Position numbers and translations under genes: made by a program. Source: an uncultured Clostridia bacterium (GTDB lineage Bacteria > Bacillota > Clostridia > Christensenellales > DTU072). Taken from it: DNA of 47,318 nucleotides. Each line of letters begins with the position of its first letter. Positions within the stretch are counted from its first letter, which is position 1. The DNA lies in NCBI GenBank assembly GCA_934274515.1, contig CAKQTC010000013.1:1-47318 (forward strand), given 5' to 3'. The notes beneath the pieces are model-generated. The model did no database searches, had not been told where the DNA came from, and saw nothing but the letters and a program-made list of their open reading frames with translations. This document shows positions 8,783 through 16,950 of the stretch, in pieces.

Positions 8783-11008
8783 TTATTTTCTTTTGATATG
8801 CATAATCATTGCCGCTTTTTTTGCAAACTTCTTGATTTTCCTTTTAGCGTACGAAAAAATCTTTTTGATTTTTTGCTTGAACGACAATTTTTTGAACCTT
8901 TCCATTTTTTGCTTGAACGACAGATACGCGCCGTAATTCCTTACTCTAAAAATGCGCAAAACGAAAACGTCCGTCATTTGCGACCTTACGGTCTTGTTCT
9001 TCATACATTCTTTTACGGTCAACGTCGTTCCGTCGATTAACCGTATAATTGGCGTTATATTCTCTTTCGGCGAAAAATTTGCTACTGCGTATTGCCTACA
9101 CGCGTTTCCTATCTCTTCTTTTAGCCCTTTGCCGTATATGTCGTCAACTATTTCTGCCGCCGTATGCGTCTTGCAATCCGACCCGAGCAATGCTTCTTCA
9201 CTCCACCCTAAACAATAATTCTTCGTGTCATACAAATAAATAAACTTATCGTTTAATATCGGGGCGTCGGAAACTATCGGCAACACGACGGGCAAACCGA
9301 TTGTCGCGCAATCGAGCGCAGACATTCCCATCGCAACGACCAAATCGACGTTTTTCTTTAAGTATTCGTCACGTTCCTCACCGTATAAATAAGAATTATC
9401 GATTATCCTTACACGACCTTTATATTTCCCTAAGTTAATACACTCCAAACCGTTCCCGCCGCCTATCAGGTGTAAATTCAATACGTCTTCGTCGTCGCTC
9501 GTTTCGATATAATTGTCCAAAAAATTTATCAGCGAGTAGATTTTGTCTTTATCGAGTCTACCTAACCACGCGATATTTTTTCCTTTCTTGTTTATCGTGT
9601 TTGCGTACGGACTTTGAGCATCTATTGTTTCGCCGTCAAGCAAAACGGGGAAAAATCTTTTTTCAAAGTTTATCGATACTTTCTTTTGCAATTCGATTAC
9701 GTTTGCTTCGTCCATAAACCCGTAAGCGTTTTCCTTGACAAGCAAGCCGATAAAGTCCTCTATATTGAATTTATTTTTTCGCCCTTGCAACGCAAGCCAT
9801 TTCGTAATTTGCGGATGTAAAAACAGTAATAAAATTTTTGCGTTTTTTAATTGACTAATCTCATCCAACAAGAAAAATACCTGATTAACCGCAGTTATAA
9901 ACGTGGCGTCTTTTAACTTTTCCGACGTTTGCTCGTTGATATTGCAAAATCGTATGTCGGAATCATAGTATTTCATTTGCAATTCGGGGTTTGAATTGTT
10001 TATGCAGTAAACGTCGTAGTTATATTCTCTTGCCAGTATATCCGCAATCCTGTAATACAGCGAAAAATCTCCCTTCGCAATTACGCCTTTTCTAAAATAA
10101 AATGCGATTTTCGGACAATTTTCCTTTTTATAATTTAGTAATTCTTCTTTATATTTTATCTTCCTGCCTTCATAATACTTTTTTGCGCGCTGCGCCGCAA
10201 CGGTTGACATATCTTGCAAATACGGTTCAACCTCGTATTCATAAATGCTTAGCAAGTCTTTATAATATCGCAAAAAAACTTCTCTTGCGCCTTTCGTGTT
10301 CCCGTGCGAAACGCCGCCGTCCCTATGCTTTACGGTTACTTTATCTACACACCTGATTTGTATGCCTTCTCTTGCAAAAATCAAATGCGACGACCAGTCT
10401 TCTACCAAATCATACTTTTCGGACAGTTTTCCTATCTCGTCATAAACCGTTCTTTCGACTATCGTTCCGCTCGACGGCATAATGCACCGCCAAGATAATT
10501 CTTCAAATAGTTTTTGCGTATCTCCGCTGTTTATCAATTTTACGTCGTCTTCTTTCGTAAAAATCGATTTTATTTTATTCAACTTATGATCGCACATTGC
10601 GATAAGGGACGTAACCACCCTGATTTTCCCGTTATATTTTTCGTACTCCGATACAAGATTTTCTATCGCAAAACTATCCGCATACGCATCGTCGGCGGCG
10701 ATAACCGTAACCAACTCTCCGCTACATATACGATACAACGCTTCCAAATGTTTTACCGTTCCCACGTTCACGGCGTTAATATTTATAATTACGTCTTTAA
10801 TATTGCTTTTTTTATTGTCGGCTAAATATCGCTCTACTTCTTCTTTATTAAAATACGTTGAGCCGTCGTCGCTGATTATTAATTCTATATTATCGTACGT
10901 TTGCCCGATAATAGAACGTAAAGATTCGAAGATATACTCGTAATTATTATAACAAATCACAATAATCGATATTTTGTTGCCGTTCTTTTTTTCCATAACT
11001 TGTTTCAT
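8783..11008 (-). CDS. Bifunctional glycosyltransferase, GT2 plus GT-B domain
   Basis: Residues 1-240 of this 741-residue protein are a GT-A fold family-2 glycosyltransferase: ISIIVICYNNYEYIFESLRS, then ISDDGST, and AADDAY as the DxD-type metal site. Residues about 290-660 form a second, GT-B-type domain with AFYFRKGVIAKGD near its start, NIAWLGRLDKDKIYSL, and VVAMGMSALDCATIGLPVVL as the nucleotide-sugar-binding motif. The Lys/Arg-rich C-terminus (about 695-741) could contact the membrane. The two domains suggest sequential addition of two sugars onto a lipid-linked or polymer acceptor. The ATG at 11008 follows ACGGAAAAG; a second ATG four codons on is possible. Confidence 0.8.
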   Translation of the reverse strand: MKQVMEKKNGNKISIIVICYNNYEYIFESLRSIIGQTYDNIELIISDDGSTYFNKEEVERYLADNKKSNIKDVIININAVNVGTVKHLEALYRICSGELVTVIAADDAYADSFAIENLVSEYEKYNGKIRVVTSLIAMCDHKLNKIKSIFTKEDDVKLINSGDTQKLFEELSWRCIMPSSGTIVERTVYDEIGKLSEKYDLVEDWSSHLIFAREGIQIRCVDKVTVKHRDGGVSHGNTKGAREVFLRYYKDLLSIYEYEVEPYLQDMSTVAAQRAKKYYEGRKIKYKEELLNYKKENCPKIAFYFRKGVIAKGDFSLYYRIADILAREYNYDVYCINNSNPELQMKYYDSDIRFCNINEQTSEKLKDATFITAVNQVFFLLDEISQLKNAKILLLFLHPQITKWLALQGRKNKFNIEDFIGLLVKENAYGFMDEANVIELQKKVSINFEKRFFPVLLDGETIDAQSPYANTINKKGKNIAWLGRLDKDKIYSLINFLDNYIETSDDEDVLNLHLIGGGNGLECINLGKYKGRVRIIDNSYLYGEERDEYLKKNVDLVVAMGMSALDCATIGLPVVLPIVSDAPILNDKFIYLYDTKNYCLGWSEEALLGSDCKTHTAAEIVDDIYGKGLKEEIGNACRQYAVANFSPKENITPIIRLIDGTTLTVKECMKNKTVRSQMTDVFVLRIFRVRNYGAYLSFKQKMERFKKLSFKQKIKKIFSYAKRKIKKFAKKAAMIMHIKRK

Positions 11009-11088
11009 CTTTTCCGTATTAAATTTTCTAAACTAAAATATTGCCGTTATACCTAACTATACTTCTAAAAAGTTCTCTTAAAATAGAA

Positions 11089-11107
11089 CGCGGTTTTTCA
11101 CACCGCG
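11089..11107 (-). terminator. Hairpin after the acetyltransferase gene
   Basis: Minus-strand stem CGCGGT/ACCGCG with a 7-nt loop, followed by TTCTATTTT. It lies right after the acetyltransferase stop codon and may reduce transcription into the glycosyltransferases. Confidence 0.6.
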
Positions 11108-11113
11108 ACCATA

Positions 11114-11545
11114 TCAATACTTTCCTTTGACGATTGTTCCTGACGGTACGTCCTTAGTAACTATCGCCCCCGCGCCGATAAGCGCGTTTTCTCCTATCGT
11201 AACTCCCGGCAAAATCGTGGCGTTCGCTCCTATCGCCGCTCCCTTTTTTACCGTTGTTCTCATGAGTTTGTATTGCTTATTTCCCGATTTCGGGTATTTA
11301 TCGTTACAAAAAGTTACGTTCGGACCGATAAACACTCCGTCTTCCACGGTAAGTCCGTCCCAAAGTTGAACCCCGCACTTTACGGTAACGTCGTTCCCGA
11401 CCACAACGTCGTTTTCAATGAAAACGTTTGCGCAAATATTGCACCCGTCGCCTATTTTTGCCCCCGGCAAAACTACGACAAACTGCCAAATATTAGTATT
11501 TTCGCCTATGTTGACGCTTTGCACGTCGGCAAGCCGATGTATCAT
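11114..11545 (-). CDS. Left-handed beta-helix sugar N-acetyltransferase (FdtC/WlbB-like)
   Basis: A 143-residue hexapeptide-repeat protein with repeated [VI]GxxxxI units (VNIGENTNIWQF, AKIGDGCNI, VVVGNDVTV, VFIGPNVTFCND, AAIGANATIL, ALIGAGAIVTKDV). The order and the FCNDKYP segment resemble acetyl-CoA-dependent N-acetyltransferases acting on dTDP-3-amino-3,6-dideoxyhexoses or UDP-3-amino sugars. The aminotransferase gene ends 14 nt upstream, so the pair probably makes an N-acetylated amino sugar. The precise sugar cannot be read from sequence. Confidence 0.85.
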   Translation of the reverse strand: MIHRLADVQSVNIGENTNIWQFVVVLPGAKIGDGCNICANVFIENDVVVGNDVTVKCGVQLWDGLTVEDGVFIGPNVTFCNDKYPKSGNKQYKLMRTTVKKGAAIGANATILPGVTIGENALIGAGAIVTKDVPSGTIVKGKY

Positions 11546-11559
11546 TCTTTCTCTTCCTC

Positions 11560-12666
11560 TTATTGCTTTCCGAATTCGTTAAGCGCGGCAATCAAATAAT
11601 CAACCTGCTCTTCCGTCATTCCGTAATAAACGGGTAAACTAAGTTCGCACGCCGATATTTCTTCGGCAAGCGGAAGTTCTCCTTTCTTAATTCCTAAATC
11701 CGCATACGCTCCCTGTAAGTGCATCGGCGTAGGATAATGTTTGTTCGTGCCTATCCCTTTTGCGTTGAGAAAACTTTCGAGTTCGTCGCGTCTAGGACAC
11801 ATAACGGCAAAAATATGCCATACGTTTTTATACGTCTTGTCACTCTTTATCGGTAGTTCGATATAAGGATTGTTGACCGAGTTTATAATTTTTTCCGCAA
11901 TTCTGTTCCTTTCCTCGTTCCACTTGTCGAGATTAGGCAGTTTTGCCGATAAAAACGCCGCTTGCATTTCGTCAAGTCTCGAATTCGTACCCTTAACGAC
12001 GTGACGGTATTTGATTTTCGAGCCGTAATTTCTTAAACAACGAATTTTATCTGCAAGTTCGTCATCGTTGGTGACAACCGCGCCCGCGTCTCCGAGCGCG
12101 CCGAGATTTTTACCGGGATAAAAACTAAACGCCGCGGCGTCGCTGTAATATGCCGATTTATGCCCCTTATATTCCGCGCCGTGCGCCTGCGCCGAGTCTT
12201 CGACGAGTCTAAGTCCGTGACGGTCGCAAATTTCTTTAATTTCGTCGAGCGTTGCCATTCTGCCGTAAAGATTAACGGCAACAACCGCTTTCGTTTTTTT
12301 CGTAATCGCGCTTTCTATTCTATTCGGGTCAATGTTATACGTCCCTTTCTTCGGTTCCACGAACACGGGCGTCGCACCGACGTAAGACACGGCGAGAGCC
12401 GTGGCAATATAGGTGTTTGACGGAACGATGACTTCGTCGCCGTTGCCTATATCCATCGCTTTAAGAATAAGATAAATCGCGTCAAGCCCGTTTCCGCATC
12501 CTATCGCGTGTTTCGCGCCGTTGTATTCGGCAAATTCTTTTTCAAATTTATTGACTTCATTCCCTAAAATATAATCGTTTGCGTCAAAAACTCTGTTAAA
12601 TGCTTCGGATAACCGCTCTTTCAACTCTCCGTGCATTTTTTCGAGCGACAAATAAGGTATTTTCAT
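11560..12666 (-). CDS. DegT/DnrJ/EryC1 family sugar aminotransferase (FdtB-like)
   Basis: This 368-residue PLP enzyme has the family's full set of motifs: GNGLDAIYLIL for the cofactor phosphate, the VEDSAQAHGA aspartate (about 157), and SFYPGKNLGALGDAG with the Schiff-base Lys186. RLDEMQAAFL follows. The pattern is closest to the 3-keto-6-deoxyhexose transaminases (FdtB/QdtB type) that produce dTDP-3-amino-3,6-dideoxy sugars. The matching isomerase (FdtA/QdtA) and RmlA/RmlB are not in the window, so substrate supply must come from elsewhere. AGGAAGG precedes the ATG. Confidence 0.9.
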   Translation of the reverse strand: MKIPYLSLEKMHGELKERLSEAFNRVFDANDYILGNEVNKFEKEFAEYNGAKHAIGCGNGLDAIYLILKAMDIGNGDEVIVPSNTYIATALAVSYVGATPVFVEPKKGTYNIDPNRIESAITKKTKAVVAVNLYGRMATLDEIKEICDRHGLRLVEDSAQAHGAEYKGHKSAYYSDAAAFSFYPGKNLGALGDAGAVVTNDDELADKIRCLRNYGSKIKYRHVVKGTNSRLDEMQAAFLSAKLPNLDKWNEERNRIAEKIINSVNNPYIELPIKSDKTYKNVWHIFAVMCPRRDELESFLNAKGIGTNKHYPTPMHLQGAYADLGIKKGELPLAEEISACELSLPVYYGMTEEQVDYLIAALNEFGKQ

Positions 12667-12700
12667 AAGTGAACCTTCCTGTTTACAGTAAATTAGTTAT

Positions 12701-12729
12701 AGTATAAATTATATTTACCCTTTTTGCAA
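12701..12729 (-). promoter_or_regulatory. Promoter of the amino-sugar/saccharide cluster
   Basis: Minus-strand TTGCAA (12729-12724), 17-nt spacer, TATACT (12706-12701), about 35 nt upstream of the aminotransferase ATG. Confidence 0.6.
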
Positions 12730-13064
12730 GTCTTTTTGCGTCAAGCGGTCACCGCTCCGAATTATTTTCCCCGCCGACCCAAAATACGGTCCGCTCACGC
12801 TCCGCTTTGTTTTTCTTCTTCGCACCTACGGTTTCTTTTTAATTCGACGTATCTTCTAGACGCTTATTGTCGTTTTTAGGTATCCGTTATTCCGTTTTAG
12901 GGGGCAGAAACTTGCTTTTATATTTCATTGTGCAAACGCACGCGTACGGTCAGCGATTTTTGTTATGACGGTTGTCGTCGCAAAAACGTATCAATCGCAT
13001 CGTCTTTATTTCGCATATCGCGCTGATATAATTTTTCGCTTATCAATCAAAATTACGTCGTTAC
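12730..13064. other. Intergenic stretch without a recognisable gene
   Basis: The stretch lies between divergent genes. I see no open frame with a ribosome-binding site, no long inverted repeat and no RNA I recognise. A short GCGGTCACCGC hairpin near 12745 is the only local symmetry. Confidence 0.5.
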
Positions 13065-13094
13065 TTGAAATCGGCAAGTTAGATATGGTATAAT
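13065..13094 (+). promoter_or_regulatory. SigmaA-type promoter of the M28 peptidase gene
   Basis: TTGAAA (13065-13070), 18-nt spacer, TATAAT (13089-13094). The start codon follows 34 nt later, with GGAAGGAA as ribosome-binding site. Confidence 0.75.
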
Positions 13095-13127
13095 TTACGT
13101 AATCTCGTTTAGCAAGGAAGGAACTGT

Positions 13128-14348
13128 ATGAAACTTGACCCGTTACGGAAAAACAGCCGCGCAAGCGCGGATTTTATGTTCGATTTTATTACTCGTATAA
13201 CGAAGTCTTTTTCCAAAAGAGATTGCGGAAGTCGTGGCGAAAAAGACGCGGTAAACTATATGGCTGAAACGGTTGCGCCGTACGCTACGACGGTAAAAAC
13301 CGAGCCGTACGACGTACACACTCTCGCTTTTATGGGTTGGATTTACATTACGGTTACGCTTATTCTCGGCGCGTTCGCAAGCGCGTTTTTCATGCCGATG
13401 TTGTCGATAATTTTCGTTGTCGTAGGAATGGCCATAATGGTTCTCGAATTCGTTTTTTATCGCCAAATCGTAGACAAATTCTTCCCTAAACGGACTTCGC
13501 TCAATATGACGGCGATTAAAAAACCCGAAGGCGAGGTCAGACAACGCATTCTTATCAGCGGACACGCCGACGCGGCGTACGAATGGACGCTCAACTATTA
13601 TCTCGGCGGAAAGGCGTTCATCGCGCATTTTCTTATTTCCGTAATAGGTATTCTTTATTTTACGGCGGTGACCATTGCCGCATGCGTCAAGGGAGCGTTA
13701 TTTACTCCTTGTCCGGACAAATCGATAACGATTGCGCTCGGCATCAGCGGAGTTTTCGTTCCTTTTTGGATACTTATGTACTTTTTGTTTAACCCGAAAA
13801 TCGTTTCCGACGGCGCAACTGACAACCTTACCGGTTGCGCGATGGGCATAGCGTTTTTGAAATCTCTCGAAGAAAACGACGTTAAGTTCGAACACACGGA
13901 AATCGGTTGCATTTGCGCGGGCGGCGAAGAGGCTGGCTTACGCGGAGCGAAAGCGTGGGTTAAGGCGCATAAACACGACTACGACGACTGTCCTACAACT
14001 ATTCTTTGTATCGATACCATACGAGAAGAAGAACATATGCTCGTAAACTACAAGGACATGAACGGCATGATAGAATGCGACAAAACGGCAACGGAAACGT
14101 GGCTCGAAGCGTGCGAAGAAGAAGGCGTTAAGTGCAAAAAAGGTAGCGTCGCCTTAGGCGCGACGGACGCAGCCGCGTACACCGAAGGCGGGTTCAAAAG
14201 CGTATGCGTAACCGCCATGAACTTCAACCTTCCCAGGTATTACCACACAAGACTCGACGTAGCGGAAGACGTAAATAAAGATTGCCTTGCAAAAACGTTT
14301 TCCGTGTTATGCCGTTTCGTGGAAAAATACGACGAAAAAGTAAAATAA
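13128..14348 (+). CDS. Membrane-anchored M28-family zinc aminopeptidase
   Basis: A 406-residue M28 peptidase in which all metal-ligand motifs are visible: GHADAAYEW (His146, Asp148), SDGATDNLTG (Asp232), GGEEAGLRG (Glu267/Glu268, catalytic base and ligand), CIDTIRE and YYHTRLD. Unusually, hydrophobic segments interrupt the fold at about 67-87, 88-110, 165-188 and 200-222. The enzyme is therefore predicted to be an integral membrane peptidase. The side of the membrane on which the active site lies is not clear, and no signal peptide precedes the first segment. It is monocistronic, with its own promoter and a bidirectional terminator after it. Confidence 0.88.
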   Translation: MKLDPLRKNSRASADFMFDFITRITKSFSKRDCGSRGEKDAVNYMAETVAPYATTVKTEPYDVHTLAFMGWIYITVTLILGAFASAFFMPMLSIIFVVVGMAIMVLEFVFYRQIVDKFFPKRTSLNMTAIKKPEGEVRQRILISGHADAAYEWTLNYYLGGKAFIAHFLISVIGILYFTAVTIAACVKGALFTPCPDKSITIALGISGVFVPFWILMYFLFNPKIVSDGATDNLTGCAMGIAFLKSLEENDVKFEHTEIGCICAGGEEAGLRGAKAWVKAHKHDYDDCPTTILCIDTIREEEHMLVNYKDMNGMIECDKTATETWLEACEEEGVKCKKGSVALGATDAAAYTEGGFKSVCVTAMNFNLPRYYHTRLDVAEDVNKDCLAKTFSVLCRFVEKYDEKVK

Positions 14349-14382
14349 TCTTTTTCAAAAAACATCGTTTCTCCGCAAAAAT

Positions 14383-14408
14383 AAAACGACGGGATTTTCC
14401 GTCGTTTT
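14383..14408. terminator. Bidirectional terminator between convergent genes
   Basis: AAAACGACGG (14383-14392), loop GATTTT, CCGTCGTTTT (14399-14408). The A-rich left flank and T-rich right flank allow it to work for the peptidase gene (plus) and for the RyR-domain gene (minus). Confidence 0.85.
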
Positions 14409-14439
14409 TCGTTGTAAACAACAATTTAATTGAACTCTC

Positions 14440-16593
14440 CTATTTCCTTTTCGTTATGTTATATCCGTGACGTTTAACCAACCAAACTATATCGTCCATA
14501 AGTTGATAATCGTACTTAATTACATCGCAATCTCTCTCGGTTTTACCGGTTTGTTTCGCCATAATTTTTCTATATTCGAGCAACCCGTCGTAAGTCGTTA
14601 TATTTCTATGTTTTCTGACTTTTATAAGTTGCTCTTTGCTCTTTGTTTTAATTTCGGCAATAGATGCCGGAATGACCCCGGAACATATTTCGTATGCGTT
14701 CCACCTTTGGTGTTCCTGTCGCGCATACGCATTCCTCACCGTGTTTTCCTTAAAATCACAGTCATCATATAAAATAACTCTTTTCCCTTTAATTTCTTTA
14801 TCGGTATATGTTATCGGGTCAAAACGAGTATATTCTCTCATAAACTCGTCCGAATCGTCATTCCCGTCTTTTGTTAAATCATACCCCAAAAGTTGCAATT
14901 TAGGTTTGATGCTTAGACAAGCATAGACGTTTGCTTCTCTTTGTGTTTGTTGCATAACGCTGTACCATTCTTTGTTGGCTTGCTTTATCGCTTCTTTTTC
15001 GTTCGCAGAATCGCAGTATTCGAGTGCATAACAAATATGCCTGTCTTTTGCCATCGTTTCGTTTCGTTCGTGAATTATTTTGTCTATGTTATACACGGTT
15101 TCCGCTTCGTTGCCGAACGACATGTATCCGCCGTTAGGCGCATATTCTTTATCGACGATATTTTTCGAGAAAACGCCATCGCGAATTTTAACAAAGAGTT
15201 TCGTTTGATTCGAAAGTCCCCATTCTCTTAATTTCTCCGACAATTTTTCTGCAAAATCAAGATTTTCCATATCGCTACCGTAAGCGATTATCAGATAATT
15301 AAATGCGTTTTCTCCGCCGTTCGATAAATTTTCGCGTACGGATTTATAGAATTCTCCGCTATTAACATCTTTTTTAATAAAAGTCTCGTTTGCCGGTTTA
15401 GGCGGAATCGGCAAAAATTCGTCTTGTCTTAAAAGTAACTCATCGTACAAATTACAATAACGGAAATAGTCGTGATTGAGCGATTTGTTTTCCTTCGCCT
15501 CGTTTTTATCGTAAATATAATAGTTGACGATTTTTTCTTTGTACTCGTTTCCTATCTTTACTAGAAATTGATTGTTCGCCACCGACGTAAGAAAAATACG
15601 ACGATTAGTTTTTCCGAACCCGACCATTACGACGTTCAATTCGGCTTTTTCTTTTATAGATACGTTTTCATAATCCAACTCTTTTTTTGACATAAACTCG
15701 GTAAGCGGATATTTTTCCATAAAATCCATCGCAACAAGTTTATACTTGTCTATAAAACGAACGCAACCGTTTGTTTTTTTGACATAGTGAAGAAACGCCG
15801 ATTCGTTTTCCGGCTCACCAAAGACGTAACAGTTAAGCCCTTTAATGTCGTCTACGGAATACTCAAATAAATTCCCCTCTAATATTAAATTGCTTATTTG
15901 CTCTACGTAAATAAGATTTTTCGCGTCATCGCCGGTATTTACGATAACGTTAACCGCTCTGTCCGTAAATTTCGCATAATTTTTCTCTAAAAATGCACTT
16001 AGGCTACCGTCTTCCGGTTCTTTCGCTATTGCGATTTTTTGTTCGTATGCAAAATCCAACGCTTCTGTTGTCAAATTTTCCGTAAGAATAACCGCGTTTT
16101 TGCGTCCTTTAAGCGATTTTATTATCATTTTATTCTTCTCGTTCCACCCGACTACTATATATATCGGCACTTTGCTTTTTATAATAGAAAACTTTTTAAC
16201 GGAGTTATATATTCGCTCTCCCGTTATCGCGAGAACGAATGCTATCGCGTTGAGAGTAACGAGAACATAGCATAAATACATTACCGCGCGATAATACGTA
16301 TTATCCTCTAGCAATTTGGACACGTTGCTATACCCGTATTTTAGAACAACAAGTTCTACCGTGCTTTTTATTGCTTCGAGAAAAGCGTACACGCCTTTGA
16401 CACCGTTATAATTAACACCTATCCAGTATAACGGAATGGCTGCAAAATACAACGATGCAAACTTCCCTTTCTTAAAACTTTTAATATAGTTTAATTTACC
16501 TATTCTGTCTAGCGAGCAGTATTTCCAAACCAGCCCGCCTACCAACAATACGATATATGCAAGGCTTATAGACGTAACCATGTTTTCCGTCAT
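14440..16593 (-). CDS. Membrane protein with two Rossmann (RCK/TrkA-N-like) domains and a RyR-like domain
   Basis: With the start at 16593 the protein has 717 residues; GGAG lies 9 nt before this ATG. Hydrophobic segments lie at about 8-23, 44-62 and 102-124. A first nucleotide-binding-like fold begins at PIYIVVGWNEKNK (about 143) and a second at NVVMVGFGKTNRR (about 320), an arrangement resembling the paired RCK domains of gated cation channels. The C-terminus has EHQRWNAYE (Glu627, His628, Trp631) and KHRNITTYDGLLEY, the pattern of bacterial RyR domains, which are often fused to TrkA-N folds. A ligand-gated membrane effector is an inference. No pore selectivity motif is seen. The frame stays open for 50 codons upstream, and an ATG at 16707 sits next to a promoter, so a longer leaderless product is possible. 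Confidence 0.6.
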   Translation of the reverse strand: MTENMVTSISLAYIVLLVGGLVWKYCSLDRIGKLNYIKSFKKGKFASLYFAAIPLYWIGVNYNGVKGVYAFLEAIKSTVELVVLKYGYSNVSKLLEDNTYYRAVMYLCYVLVTLNAIAFVLAITGERIYNSVKKFSIIKSKVPIYIVVGWNEKNKMIIKSLKGRKNAVILTENLTTEALDFAYEQKIAIAKEPEDGSLSAFLEKNYAKFTDRAVNVIVNTGDDAKNLIYVEQISNLILEGNLFEYSVDDIKGLNCYVFGEPENESAFLHYVKKTNGCVRFIDKYKLVAMDFMEKYPLTEFMSKKELDYENVSIKEKAELNVVMVGFGKTNRRIFLTSVANNQFLVKIGNEYKEKIVNYYIYDKNEAKENKSLNHDYFRYCNLYDELLLRQDEFLPIPPKPANETFIKKDVNSGEFYKSVRENLSNGGENAFNYLIIAYGSDMENLDFAEKLSEKLREWGLSNQTKLFVKIRDGVFSKNIVDKEYAPNGGYMSFGNEAETVYNIDKIIHERNETMAKDRHICYALEYCDSANEKEAIKQANKEWYSVMQQTQREANVYACLSIKPKLQLLGYDLTKDGNDDSDEFMREYTRFDPITYTDKEIKGKRVILYDDCDFKENTVRNAYARQEHQRWNAYEICSGVIPASIAEIKTKSKEQLIKVRKHRNITTYDGLLEYRKIMAKQTGKTERDCDVIKYDYQLMDDIVWLVKRHGYNITKRK

Positions 16594-16714
16594 TTCCCCA
16601 TTCTCCTTTCTTTTGGTTATTTTAAGCGCGTTAATTAATTCACGGCTCCGCGTCGTTGCAAAAAGGTTTGCCTCTTTCGGCAAAACCTCCACTTCATATT
16701 CCTTCATTGCAATA

Positions 16715-16743
16715 ATCATAATACAAAATACACATTTTTGCAA
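16715..16743 (-). promoter_or_regulatory. Promoter upstream of the RyR-domain gene
   Basis: Minus-strand TTGCAA (16743-16738), 17-nt spacer, TATGAT (16720-16715). The predicted start near 16708 gives either a leader of about 115 nt to the ATG at 16593 or a leaderless message from the in-frame ATG at 16707. Confidence 0.55.
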
Positions 16744-16846
16744 GAACCAAACGACAAAGCAGACATTACGTCGGAGTCAATTCGTTGCATTTTATTCTTT
16801 GGCAGTATTTCGGCTATTATCGATGATATTTCGTTGACCTTCTCTC

Positions 16847-16894
16847 TTAAAATACGTAATCGTAATACTCTTTAACGTCAATTGTCGTCTGCAT
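16847..16894 (-). CDS. Possible 15-residue small ORF after fhs
   Basis: AAGGAGAAACAAATG gives a textbook ribosome-binding site and start. The frame encodes MQTTIDVKEYYDYVF and then stops. After the stop another frame is open for about 48 codons, so this may be the start of a decayed gene and not a functional peptide. It lies 57 nt downstream of the fhs stop on the same strand. Nothing identifies a function. Confidence 0.3.
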   Translation of the reverse strand: MQTTIDVKEYYDYVF

Positions 16895-16950
16895 TTGTTT
16901 CTCCTTATCTTGAATGTTTTGCATTCGTCTTGATAGTCGTCGGGTTTGTT

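Noticed and set aside
13143..13628. 161-codon minus-strand ORF in the M28 peptidase gene
   Set aside because: The plus-strand frame has all M28 catalytic motifs; this is its shadow.
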